This document shows positions 1-6,974 of a DNA stretch of 11,237 nucleotides, in pieces. How positions within the stretch are numbered: the first letter of the stretch is position 1; each line of letters begins with the position of its first letter. The position numbers were made by a program, and so were the translations under genes. The notes beneath the pieces are model-generated. The model saw nothing but the letters and a program-made list of their open reading frames with translations, ran no database searches and had not been told where the DNA came from. This DNA comes from Streptosporangiaceae bacterium. Lineage in GTDB: Bacteria; Actinomycetota; Actinomycetes; Streptosporangiales; Streptosporangiaceae. The stretch is from contig JASHTQ010000123.1 of the NCBI GenBank assembly GCA_030040475.1, positions 1 through 11,237 of the forward strand. The letters are read 5' to 3'.

Positions 1-825
1 GTACTTGCCGAAATCGCCCGGCCAGTGCAGGACCAGGTTCACCACGATCGGCAGCAGGAAGACGGCGCTGATCACCACGACGGGGACCCAGACGCCACGC
101 CTGGCAGCGAAGAACGACCGCGCCGACGCGCGCGCCCGATGCCGTCGCGGCCAGACGAGCGCGATGAGCACGGCCAGTGTGAGCACCGGCACGAAGAGCA
201 GGAAGCATGCCTGGCCGTGGATGAGAAACCAGCCGGAGAGGGCCAGGATCCACGCGTCGGTCAGCCGTCCGGCCGTCACCGAGCCCGCCGCGATGAGGAA
301 GACCACGTACGTCGGGACGTACACGTAGGGCATCCAGTCGGAGTTGACGATCGACGGATGGGCGACCGCAAAGGCAAGGAAGACGGCGAAGCAGGCCGCG
401 GCGCCCCGCAGCGAGCCGGTCCAGCCGTACACGACGCCGACCGCGAGCGCGGCGAACACGCCGTTCAGCGCGAACACCGCGAGCACGTGCGCGTTCCACG
501 CGGTCGGCACCACGTGCAGCCAGTTCTGGAACAGGTACTCGCCGAAGGCCTGCACGTACATGTAGGCGGGGCCGGGGTGGTTGAAGCCCTCGCGGGAGTA
601 ATTGCCGACCAGCAGGGTGAAGTGCTTGGCCTGCGCGATCAGTATCGAATTGGCGGCGGAGTCGCCCTGCTCATACAGGCGGTCGGTGAAGAGGAACCGG
701 TTGCGCAGGCAGAGCAGGACGAACAGCGATACCGAAGGGACCGCCCAGACCCACCACGGCCGGCGGCCGGGGGCCGCCGCCGCCGTGCCCATGCCGGTGG
801 CAGCGGGCGAGCTAGCCAACCTCAT
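1..825 (-). CDS. Polytopic membrane protein, probable GT-C-type glycosyltransferase (partial, C-terminus beyond left edge)
   Basis: The frame is open from an ATG at 825 to the window edge, giving 275 residues with no stop, so the C-terminus is missing. The N-terminal 23 residues are polar. Hydrophobic, probably membrane-spanning stretches lie near residues 24-42, 111-134, 141-157, 168-183, 191-225 and 245-267. Between the first two is a long, probably extracytoplasmic loop with D55 and the motif GFNHPGPAYMY (80-90). This layout, an early acidic residue in the first outer loop followed by many helices, is typical of GT-C transferases using polyprenyl-phosphate sugars. Family membership is inferred from architecture only. 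A GGAAGGG sequence (837-843) lies 11 bases upstream, a rather long spacing. The gene starts 20 bases after the epimerase stop, so it is probably the fourth gene of that operon and the acceptor-side transferase of the pathway. Another class of polytopic membrane protein is possible. Confidence 0.8.
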   Translation of the reverse strand, partial: MRLASSPAATGMGTAAAAPGRRPWWVWAVPSVSLFVLLCLRNRFLFTDRLYEQGDSAANSILIAQAKHFTLLVGNYSREGFNHPGPAYMYVQAFGEYLFQNWLHVVPTAWNAHVLAVFALNGVFAALAVGVVYGWTGSLRGAAACFAVFLAFAVAHPSIVNSDWMPYVYVPTYVVFLIAAGSVTAGRLTDAWILALSGWFLIHGQACFLLFVPVLTLAVLIALVWPRRHRARASARSFFAARRGVWVPVVVISAVFLLPIVVNLVLHWPGDFGKY

Positions 826-845
826 CCGCGTCGTGACCCTTCCGT

Positions 846-1871
846 TTAGATGGTTCCCGCCCGGATCGCCGCGTCGATCCAGGGGATCACCTCGTCGAGC
901 ATCTCCTCGAGGCTCGTGGTTGCCTCGAAGCCAAGGATCTTCTTCGCCTTGTCCGTATCCGGTACCCGGCGCTGGACGTCATACTCGAACGGCGCGTCGT
1001 GGACCAGCCGGAGCGGGGCGCCGTCGCCCTTGACCTTGCGCCAGATCAGCTCGGCCAACTGGCGCACGGTGGTGCTCTCCGCGGTGGACAGGTTGAAGTC
1101 CTCGTTCAGCGCGTCCGGGTGTTCCATCGCGGTGACCACGCCGACGGCCAGGTCACCGCCGTAGGTGTAGTGCCGCACCTGGTCACCCGAGCCGAGGATG
1201 TGCAGCGGATCTTGTCCCTTGAGCACCTTCTGCACCAGGTCGGGGACCACGTGGCTCATCGCGAGCTCGACGTTTCCGGACAGGATCTCCCGGTCACCGA
1301 GAGCCCGGCTCTCGCCGATGCCCACGCAGTTGAACGGGCGGACCAGCGTGTAGGGCAGCCGGTACTGCTCCCAGGCCGCCCGGGCGAAGTACTCCACGGC
1401 CAGTTTCTGGAACCCGTAGGAGGACGAGGGCGGCGGGATCTCCCGCTGCTGTCCCTCATAGGACGGCCACTCGTCGGCGCTCTCGAAAACCATGGAGGAC
1501 GACAGGTAGGTGACCTTGCGCAGCCGACCGTCGCGATGGGCGGCGATCGCCGCGTCGCAGGACGCCGCCATGATCCGCTCGTTCGTGGCGAGCAGGTCAT
1601 AGGCGTAGGCGTGGAAGTAGGAGATGCCGCCGATCATCGCGGCGCCCGCGATGAAGTGGTCGCAGTCGGCAAGCAGTTCGGTCATCAGCGCGACGTCCCT
1701 GGCATCGCCCTCGACGAGCCGGTACCGCGGGTTCTCGTCGTAAGACTTCCTGATCTTCCCGTACTTGGTGAAATTATCGAGGCCGACCACCGTGTATCCG
1801 CGCTTGAGCAGCTCCTCTACCACGTACCCGCCGATAAAGCCCGCGGACCCGCTGACCAGAACCCGCTGCAT
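846..1871 (-). CDS. NAD-dependent nucleotide-sugar epimerase/dehydratase (extended SDR family)
   Basis: The 341-residue protein has the extended short-chain dehydrogenase/reductase plan. A Rossmann GSAGFIG motif lies at residues 8-14, an acidic residue ends the second strand (D32), a serine cluster sits at 124-126, and the catalytic pair is Y152 and K156 (SYGFQK). A substrate-domain RPFNCVGIGE motif lies at 178-187. Such enzymes bind NAD(P) and epimerise, dehydrate or decarboxylate NDP-sugars in the cytoplasm. The AAMIGGI segment (77-83) recalls GDP-sugar epimerases, but the substrate cannot be fixed. The chosen ATG has AGGAGG (1876-1881) four bases upstream, overlapping the stop of the preceding glycosyltransferase gene. 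The frame stays open upstream to 1994, but those 41 codons overlap that gene and lie before the Rossmann strand. Its place after a nucleotide-sugar dehydrogenase suggests that it acts on that enzyme's product. Confidence 0.9.
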   Translation of the reverse strand: MQRVLVSGSAGFIGGYVVEELLKRGYTVVGLDNFTKYGKIRKSYDENPRYRLVEGDARDVALMTELLADCDHFIAGAAMIGGISYFHAYAYDLLATNERIMAASCDAAIAAHRDGRLRKVTYLSSSMVFESADEWPSYEGQQREIPPPSSSYGFQKLAVEYFARAAWEQYRLPYTLVRPFNCVGIGESRALGDREILSGNVELAMSHVVPDLVQKVLKGQDPLHILGSGDQVRHYTYGGDLAVGVVTAMEHPDALNEDFNLSTAESTTVRQLAELIWRKVKGDGAPLRLVHDAPFEYDVQRRVPDTDKAKKILGFEATTSLEEMLDEVIPWIDAAIRAGTI

Positions 1872-1875
1872 CAGG

Positions 1876-1881
1876 CCTCCT
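1876..1881 (-). promoter_or_regulatory. Ribosome binding site of the epimerase gene
   Basis: AGGAGG on the minus strand lies four bases before the ATG at 1871. It overlaps the TAG stop (1880-1882) of the upstream glycosyltransferase gene. It decides the start against the longer open frame reaching 1994 and suggests coupled translation. Confidence 0.8.
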
Positions 1882-2647
1882 AGTCCTTTTCCTGCCGGTT
1901 CGGCTGACGGACTGCTCCACGATGGCGGATCTGTTCGGCAGTCAGCCGGGGTCCGAACGCGAACAGATACCAGCGGACGTAACTGGGCACCCACTTCGCC
2001 ACCCTGAAGTTCGACACTCCCGCCTGGCGGTCCAGCCAGATCGTCGGTATCTCGGCCACCGGCATGCGCAGCCGCTTGGCTTTCGCGGTCAGCTCGATGC
2101 CGATCTCGAACCCGTCGCGCGAGTCGATACCGACCTGCCTGACGAACTCGACCGAATAGGCCTTGAAGGAGTTAGTGGCGTCCCTGGTGCCGACGTGCGC
2201 CAGGATCCGCAGCGACCGGCCGGCCAGACGGGACAGCGTGCCCTTGACCACCGGGCCGCCGACCTGCTGTCCGCCGGGCATGAAACGGGACGCGGCCGCC
2301 ACCGCCACGCCGCGCTCGACCAGCTTGACGAGCTCGTCGATCTGCCTGGCGTCGTCACAGCCGTCCGCCATGGTCACCACCGCGACCGGGGCGGCCGCCG
2401 CATCGATGCCGAACCTGATCGCGTTGGCGGGACCTCGACCGTAGGTGTTGACCAGGCACTTCAGCCGGGGTTCCTGCTTCGCGTAGTCCTCGGCCACGGG
2501 CACGGTCGTGTCGTCGGCCGAGTCCACCACGACCAGCACCTCGCACGGCAGGTGCACCGACTCAAAAAGCCGGTCAAGCACGGTGAGGGTGTGCTCGCCC
2601 TCGTTGTAGGCGGGAACCACGACCGAGACGCGAGGCCTCTGCGTCAT
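1880..2647 (-). CDS. Family 2 glycosyltransferase, DPM1-like (polyprenyl-phosphate sugar synthase type)
   Basis: The 255-residue protein is a GT-A fold, family 2 glycosyltransferase. It opens with VSVVVPAYNEG (7-17), the usual first strand and nucleotide-binding turn. DSADDTT (42-48) and GRGPANAIRFG (70-80) follow. ADGCDD (94-99) sits where the metal-binding DxD motif is expected. The 122-163 segment (FMPGG, then RDATNSFKAY) and the 207-226 segment (DRQAG...YVRWY) match the dolichol-phosphate-mannose synthase-like subgroup. That subgroup moves a sugar from an NDP donor to polyprenyl phosphate on the inner membrane face. No C-terminal GtrA-type membrane domain is present. The ATG overlaps the stop of the dehydrogenase gene (ATGA, 2644-2647), indicating translational coupling. 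The neighbouring membrane protein could use its lipid-linked product. The sugar transferred is not known. Confidence 0.92.
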   Translation of the reverse strand: MTQRPRVSVVVPAYNEGEHTLTVLDRLFESVHLPCEVLVVVDSADDTTVPVAEDYAKQEPRLKCLVNTYGRGPANAIRFGIDAAAAPVAVVTMADGCDDARQIDELVKLVERGVAVAAASRFMPGGQQVGGPVVKGTLSRLAGRSLRILAHVGTRDATNSFKAYSVEFVRQVGIDSRDGFEIGIELTAKAKRLRMPVAEIPTIWLDRQAGVSNFRVAKWVPSYVRWYLFAFGPRLTAEQIRHRGAVRQPNRQEKD

Positions 2648-3852
2648 ACCCGGACACCGTCTCCCAGCACGTCCCAGATGTCGGCCACGGGCTTTTCCGT
2701 CCGCAGGCCCCGGTACTCCGGGTGCGGTGCCCCCACCACGAGCAGATCCGACCTGGCGAGTACCTCGTCGAGCGGCAGCAGGTCCTCATCGACGGTCACG
2801 TACGGATCGGTGCACAGGACCGCGTCGGCCTTGAATGCCAGGATCCGCTTGAGCTTGTAGGAAAGGCTCGACCTGATGTCGTCCGAGCCTCCCTTGAAGG
2901 CCATTCCCAGGATCCCCACGGTCATCGACGCCAGGTCGAACCGCTGCTCCAGGCGATGCACGACGTACAGCGGCAGGCCCTCGTTGACGGCCATCGCCGC
3001 GTGGCCGAGCGGGAAGTTGTTGTGGTTGAACGCCGCCAGCTGCATGGTGTCCTTGAACAGGCACGGCCCGGCGGCGAAGCCAGCGGCCGGCATGTCCGCG
3101 GCTCGCGGATAGTCCTCGGCCAGCCCTCGCCTGATCCGGTCGAAGTCCAGGCCCTGCTCGTTGGCCATCATGTAGAGCTGGTTGGCGGTGGCGAACTTGA
3201 TATACCGCCAGACGTTGGTGAACAGCTTGGCCAGCTCCGCCTCCTCGGGCGACAGCACCACCAGCTTGCCGGTGAGCCTGCCGAACAGCTCGGAGGCCCG
3301 CTCGATGCCGGCGGGCGTGCGCGCCGAGACGAGCTGCGGCAGCTCGAAGAGCTCGGTCATCGCCTTGCCCTCGGCTATCCGCTCCGGGCAGAACGCGACC
3401 TCGATCTGCAGGCCGAGCCCGGCGATCATCTTCTCGACCAGCGCGGTCACCCCGGGAAACACGGTGCTGCGCAGGATGAGGAGCTGGCCGTCGCGAAGGT
3501 GCGCCGAGCACCCGCCAAGCGCCTTGGTGATCGCGACCTGGTTGGGGTTGAGGTGCTCGTCCACCGGCGTCCCGATGACCACCACCACGTTGCGCGCCGT
3601 GGCCACGATCGCCGGGTCCACCGAGGCCTCGAGCCGCCCGAGGCCGCGCACCCGGCGCAGCACCTCGTCCGCGCCGGCCTCGGCGAACGGCATCCGGCCG
3701 TCGTTCACCGTGTCGACGGCGGCCTGGCTGACGTCATAGATGCCCACCGTGGCGCCCCGGTCGGCGAAGGCGATTGCCAGCGGAAGGCCGACATGCCCGC
3801 ATCCCCCGATGACCACCACGTCTTTGTCGAACTGATCAGGCAAATTCGTCAC
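2644..3852 (-). CDS. Nucleotide-sugar 6-dehydrogenase (UDP-glucose/GDP-mannose dehydrogenase family)
   Basis: The 402-residue protein has the three-part plan of NAD-dependent enzymes that oxidise an NDP-sugar C6 hydroxyl to a carboxylate. The N-terminal Rossmann motif is VVVIGGCGHVG (12-22), followed by D40. VIGTPVDEH lies at 92-100 and ILRSTVFPG at 126-134. The central domain has CPERIAEGKAMTEL (155-168) and conserved K209 and N213 (AELAKLFTN). The catalytic cysteine is C264 in GFAAGPCLFKD (258-268), and the C-terminal domain has GMAFKGGSDDIR (316-327). The catalytic loop differs from the usual GGSC form of UDP-glucose dehydrogenases, so the substrate is left open: UDP-glucose, UDP-HexNAc and GDP-mannose types are all possible. 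The GTG start is chosen because GGAGG (3861-3865) lies eight bases upstream. An in-frame ATG at 3903 would add 17 residues and has no convincing binding site. It is the first gene of the leftward operon. Confidence 0.93.
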   Translation of the reverse strand: MTNLPDQFDKDVVVIGGCGHVGLPLAIAFADRGATVGIYDVSQAAVDTVNDGRMPFAEAGADEVLRRVRGLGRLEASVDPAIVATARNVVVVIGTPVDEHLNPNQVAITKALGGCSAHLRDGQLLILRSTVFPGVTALVEKMIAGLGLQIEVAFCPERIAEGKAMTELFELPQLVSARTPAGIERASELFGRLTGKLVVLSPEEAELAKLFTNVWRYIKFATANQLYMMANEQGLDFDRIRRGLAEDYPRAADMPAAGFAAGPCLFKDTMQLAAFNHNNFPLGHAAMAVNEGLPLYVVHRLEQRFDLASMTVGILGMAFKGGSDDIRSSLSYKLKRILAFKADAVLCTDPYVTVDEDLLPLDEVLARSDLLVVGAPHPEYRGLRTEKPVADIWDVLGDGVRV

Positions 3853-3860
3853 GTGTACAA

Positions 3861-3865
3861 CCTCC
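3861..3865 (-). promoter_or_regulatory. Ribosome binding site deciding the GTG start of the dehydrogenase
   Basis: GGAGG on the minus strand is eight bases before the GTG at 3852. It favours this start over the in-frame ATG at 3903, whose upstream sequence holds only a weak purine run. Confidence 0.7.
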
Positions 3866-4058
3866 GGCTGTTTATGGCAGGCCTCCGGCCGGCTTCCCCC
3901 CATACACTCTCTGGCGCTTTACCTTACCGCCCCGCCTCGTCCGGTTAGGGCCTTGTGATCCCCATGTCGCCGTTCGCCCGCCTGCCCGTCATATGCGCGC
4001 TAACACGGCGTTCCGTTGCCTTACCCGGGCCGGTGCCGAGATCTTCGGCGAAGCGGCC

Positions 4059-4069
4059 TAGGGTAGGGT
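4059..4069 (+). promoter_or_regulatory. Candidate -10 region, double TAGGGT
   Basis: Two TAGGGT hexamers share one base (4059-4064 and 4064-4069). The same hexamer occurs twice upstream of rmlC. There is no clear -35 element at 16-18 bases, so the promoter call is tentative. Confidence 0.25.
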
Positions 4070-4137
4070 AAGCTCGCCGCGATCCAGCGCACGGCGGCGA
4101 ATCTGGCCTGGGCCGCCGCCTCGATAAGGAAACATGC

Positions 4138-5460
4138 ATGCCCGGTCAGGACTACGCGGTGCCACGAATGCCACACTCTCATGCGGCCATGCAGGACGGC
4201 CCGGAACTCCTCCCGGCGCCCGGTACTAGGGCTGGCGGGGTACCCGGAGGGGCCGGCGAGCCGAGCCGGCCGGATGGATCGCCCGGGTCGAAGACCGACC
4301 GGCCGGCGCTGCCGGCCGCGTGCGCCCTGCTGGCCGCCGTCGCGTTCGCGATTGCCCGCCTGCAGACCTGGGCCAAGGGCAGCATCGGCGCGTTCATCCT
4401 GGTCGGACGTCACTTCGCGGTTCCGTCGCAGTTGCCGCGTGGCATTCCCTTGCAGCCGACCTACGGCTACGACGGCCAGTTCTTCTACCGGCTGGCGCTC
4501 AACCCGCTGAACCTCAGCCACACCGCGTACGGCATCACCGTGGACCGGCCTTACCGGTTCATGCGGATCGGGTACCCCGTCCTGACCTGGCTGGTCTCGG
4601 CGGGCCAGCACGACGTGGTGCCTGTCATGCTTGTCGCGGTCAACGCCGCCGCCATCGCCGCCATCGGGTACCTGGGCGGCATGTTCGCACAGCAGGGTGG
4701 CCGGCATGCCGCCTGGGGGCTGCTCCTGCCCGGCTATTACGGCCTGATCACCAGCCTGTCCCGCGACACGGCCGAGCCGCTCGCCGCCGCCTGCCTGCTC
4801 GGCGGGCTGCTGGCGCTGCGCGCCCGCCGACCCGTGCTGGCCGCGGCGCTCCTCGCCTACGGCGTGCTGACCAGGGAGACGGTGATGGTCGGCGTCGCCG
4901 CCATCGCCGTGATGCGGATCATCGGCATCGCCCGCCGGCGGGTTCGCCCTGGTCGCGACGACCTGTCGTGGCTGATCCCGACCGCGGCCTTCGTCGCCTG
5001 GCAGGTCGTGGTGAAGGTGGTCACCGGCAGCGTGCCGATACTGTCCGATGGCGGGCGCAACGCGGGCGCTCCGTTCATCGCCCCGCTCGAGGCGCTGAAG
5101 GCGAATCTCGGGCACATCAACACCGGCCAGTTCGACCAGTACGACCTGTGGCTCCTCGAGATCGCCATCCTCGCCGCGTTCACGATCGCGGCGCTGCTGC
5201 AGCTGCGGGCCACCAGCGTCCCGGTCCACGAGCGGCTCGCCTTCGTGCTGTACCTGGTCGAGATCTGCATCGTCACGCCGAACACCTGGAACAGCGTGGA
5301 CGCCGACCTGCGCTCGTTCATCGAGGTGTACCTGCTGGCCGCGGTCATCCTGCTGGGAACCGCGCGGCGATACCTCGGCGCCTGGGTGCTGCCGTCGCTG
5401 GCGGCATCGCTGGTGCCCGCGCTGATCGTGGTCACGCAGCGCAGGCTGACGCTGTCGTGA
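4138..5460 (+). CDS. Polytopic membrane protein, GT-C-like, first of a tandem paralogous pair
   Basis: The 440-residue protein has a polar, proline- and glycine-rich N-terminus of about 56 residues, then roughly nine to eleven hydrophobic segments from residue 57 to 433. A probable outer loop after the first helix carries YGYDGQFFYRLALNP (109-123) and YRFMRIGYP (139-147). Further conserved charged positions are SLSRDTAE (206-213), LTRET (244-248) and DADLRSFIEVY (388-398). An Asp-containing first loop followed by many helices is consistent with GT-C transferases that use polyprenyl-phosphate sugars, but I recognise no characterised homologue. The ATG has AAGGA (4126-4130) seven bases upstream. 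It is transcribed away from an operon encoding a DPM1-like synthase, which could supply its donor. The next gene encodes a close paralogue. A transporter or a non-enzymatic membrane role cannot be excluded. Confidence 0.88.
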   Translation: MPGQDYAVPRMPHSHAAMQDGPELLPAPGTRAGGVPGGAGEPSRPDGSPGSKTDRPALPAACALLAAVAFAIARLQTWAKGSIGAFILVGRHFAVPSQLPRGIPLQPTYGYDGQFFYRLALNPLNLSHTAYGITVDRPYRFMRIGYPVLTWLVSAGQHDVVPVMLVAVNAAAIAAIGYLGGMFAQQGGRHAAWGLLLPGYYGLITSLSRDTAEPLAAACLLGGLLALRARRPVLAAALLAYGVLTRETVMVGVAAIAVMRIIGIARRRVRPGRDDLSWLIPTAAFVAWQVVVKVVTGSVPILSDGGRNAGAPFIAPLEALKANLGHINTGQFDQYDLWLLEIAILAAFTIAALLQLRATSVPVHERLAFVLYLVEICIVTPNTWNSVDADLRSFIEVYLLAAVILLGTARRYLGAWVLPSLAASLVPALIVVTQRRLTLS

Positions 5461-5665
5461 CGGACGGTCACCGGTGGACGTAGCTGAGCGGCCCCCCGGA
5501 ACTTCTAAGCGATCTCCCACCATGCATTCAGCCAGCTTGTGGGCGTGATGGAGTCGATTTCTGTAGACTTTTGGTCCGACAAGCCCGAAAAAGCGGCGGT
5601 GTGTCCGGGCCTGGCCCGCCCTTCGTCAGGGACGGACCTTGGCTATACAAGAATCTGGCGTCGAC
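5461..5665. other. Leader region between the tandem paralogues
   Basis: About 205 bases without a supported gene, and locally less GC-rich than its neighbours. It holds a compact perfect inverted repeat, CGGGC-ctg-GCCCG (5606-5618). A second pair of 6-base arms, GGTCCG (5573-5578) and CGGACC (5633-5638), encloses it. These could form a leader hairpin or a weak terminator, but no T-run follows. I see no convincing promoter boxes. The second paralogue may be co-transcribed with the first or have its own promoter here. Confidence 0.4.
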
Positions 5666-6970
5666 ATGGAGCACGGTGTGACAACCGAGCTTGACGCCGT
5701 GCCGCAGGCGCTGGATCCGGGTCTCGAAGCCGACCTGGAGCGCGAGGCCGCGCCCGTATGGTGGCGACGGCTGGCCGGCCCGGTCATCGCGCGGACCAAC
5801 AGGCCCGCCGTCACGGGGCTCGTCGTGCTGCTCGCGGCCACCGCATTCGTGGTCGCCCGCTGGGACCTGTGGGCCAGGCGGAGCATCGACAGGTTCATCC
5901 TCATCGGGCAGTACTTCGCGAACCCGGCACAGCTGCCTTCGGGGATGCCGATCCGCCCGAAATACGGCTATGACGGGCAGTTCTTCTACCGGCTCGCGAT
6001 CAACCCCGTCAACTTCTCGCATACCGCCTACGGCATCACCATGGACCAGGCGTACCGGTTCATGCGCATCGGGTATCCGGTGATCACCTGGCTGGTCTCG
6101 TTCGGCCAGTCCGCGCTGGTGCCCTACATGCTCGTCGCGGTCAACATCGCCGCCCTGGCCGCCCTTGGCTACCTGGGCGCGCTGATCGCCAGGCAGAGCG
6201 GCCGGCATGCCGCCTACGGGCTGCTGCTGCCGGCGTACTTCGGCCTGGTCACCAGCCTGTCCCGGGACACCGCCGAGCCGGTCGCCGCCGCCTTTCTCGT
6301 CGCCGGGCTGCTCGCGCTGCGCGGCCGCCGCCCGATCACGGCCTCTCTGCTGCTCGCCTTTGCCGCCCTGACCAGGGAAACCGCGATGGTGGCGGTCGCT
6401 GCCATCGCCATCGTGCGGCTGGTCGGCCTGCTGCGCCACCGAAACCGGCTGGGGCGCGACGACATCGCCTGGGCGCTTCCCGCCGTCGTCTTCGCCGGCT
6501 GGCAGGGCATCGTCTACGCCTTCTCCGGCGCCGTGCCGCTGTTCGCCGATACCGGGCGCAACGCCGGCACGCCGCTGATCGCGCCCTTCGTGGCGATCGC
6601 GCACAACCTCGGCCGCCTGGACCTCGTCGGCTACAACGCGGCCGACGTCTGGCTGGCCGAACTGGCCGTCCTGTTGGTGTTCGCGGCCGCGGCGCTGCGC
6701 TCGATGCGGGCCGGCCTGGCGCCGATGCACGAACGCCTGGCGCTTGTCCTGTACCTCGTCGAGATCTGCATCGTCACGCCGGACACCTGGAACAGCCTGA
6801 GCGCCGACCTGCGGTCGTTCGTCGAGGTGTACCTGCTGGCGGTCATGCTGCTGCTCAGCCGGCCGCGCGGGCTGACGCGCAGTCCAGGAACCTGGCTGGC
6901 GCGCGCGGCCACCGTGGGCCTGGTGCCGGTGCTCGGCGGAGTGATCTACCTGCACCTGCAGCTGGCTTAG
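5666..6970 (+). CDS. Polytopic membrane protein, GT-C-like, second of a tandem paralogous pair
   Basis: From the ATG at 5666 the protein has 434 residues. It is collinear with the preceding gene product across the whole membrane domain: the 49 residues from YGYDGQFF to the conserved GQ (100-148) match at 41 positions. SLSRDTAE (197-204), LTRET (235-239), MHERLALVLYLVEICIV (354-370) and DLRSFVEVY (381-389) are also shared. The acidic N-terminus (EADLEREAA) differs from the paralogue. It probably has the same fold and a related but distinct acceptor or donor. The start is uncertain. A TTG at 5639 has AGGGA upstream and adds nine residues. A GTG at 5678 has GGAG six bases upstream and removes four. 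Function is unknown; a polyprenyl-phosphate-sugar-dependent transferase is the leading inference. It ends 22 bases from the convergent methyltransferase gene. Confidence 0.87.
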   Translation: MEHGVTTELDAVPQALDPGLEADLEREAAPVWWRRLAGPVIARTNRPAVTGLVVLLAATAFVVARWDLWARRSIDRFILIGQYFANPAQLPSGMPIRPKYGYDGQFFYRLAINPVNFSHTAYGITMDQAYRFMRIGYPVITWLVSFGQSALVPYMLVAVNIAALAALGYLGALIARQSGRHAAYGLLLPAYFGLVTSLSRDTAEPVAAAFLVAGLLALRGRRPITASLLLAFAALTRETAMVAVAAIAIVRLVGLLRHRNRLGRDDIAWALPAVVFAGWQGIVYAFSGAVPLFADTGRNAGTPLIAPFVAIAHNLGRLDLVGYNAADVWLAELAVLLVFAAAALRSMRAGLAPMHERLALVLYLVEICIVTPDTWNSLSADLRSFVEVYLLAVMLLLSRPRGLTRSPGTWLARAATVGLVPVLGGVIYLHLQLA

Positions 6971-6974
6971 GGCT

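Larger units (their letters stand above)
3853..4137. other. Divergent intergenic region between the dehydrogenase operon and the first membrane paralogue
   Basis: This is about 285 bases with no convincing gene. It must hold promoters for both directions unless transcription enters from elsewhere. On the plus strand, TAGGGT occurs at 4059-4064 and again, sharing one base, at 4064-4069. These fit the loose TAnnnT form of an actinobacterial -10 box and would give a leader of about 60 bases. On the minus strand, TAAGGT (3921-3926) is a similar candidate, about 60 bases before the GTG at 3852. I see no good -35 box for either. A minus-strand frame of 64 codons (3945-4139) is arginine- and proline-rich and overlaps the next start; I do not regard it as a gene. 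Confidence 0.45.

Noticed and set aside
25..849. Plus-strand open frame of 274 codons at the left edge
   Set aside because: Its product is charged and low in complexity. The opposite strand gives a coherent polytopic membrane protein with a start and operon spacing.
1872..1994. N-terminal extension of the epimerase by 41 codons
   Set aside because: It overlaps the glycosyltransferase gene and precedes the Rossmann strand. The ATG at 1871 has a full AGGAGG.
3853..3903. ATG start at 3903 for the dehydrogenase
   Set aside because: The 17 added residues resemble no family N-terminus and the upstream site is weak, whereas the GTG at 3852 has GGAGG at ideal distance. It is not fully excluded.
2722..3948. 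Long plus-strand open frame (about 408 codons) opposite the dehydrogenase
   Set aside because: The minus strand encodes an unmistakable nucleotide-sugar dehydrogenase. The opposite frame is His/Arg/Gly-rich without motifs and is typical of high-GC antisense frames.
3945..4139. Small 64-codon minus-strand frame in the divergent intergenic region
   Set aside because: It is Arg/Pro-rich, starts on top of the plus-strand gene's start codon, and would fill the only promoter space. No binding site or family resemblance is seen.
4021..5523. Long minus-strand open frame (about 500 codons) opposite the first membrane paralogue
   Set aside because: It is rich in Arg, Gly, Gln, His and Asp, with no domain motifs. 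Codon-position composition fits a shadow of the plus-strand gene. The second paralogue gives a similar shadow (5528-6955), as expected from duplicated coding sequence.
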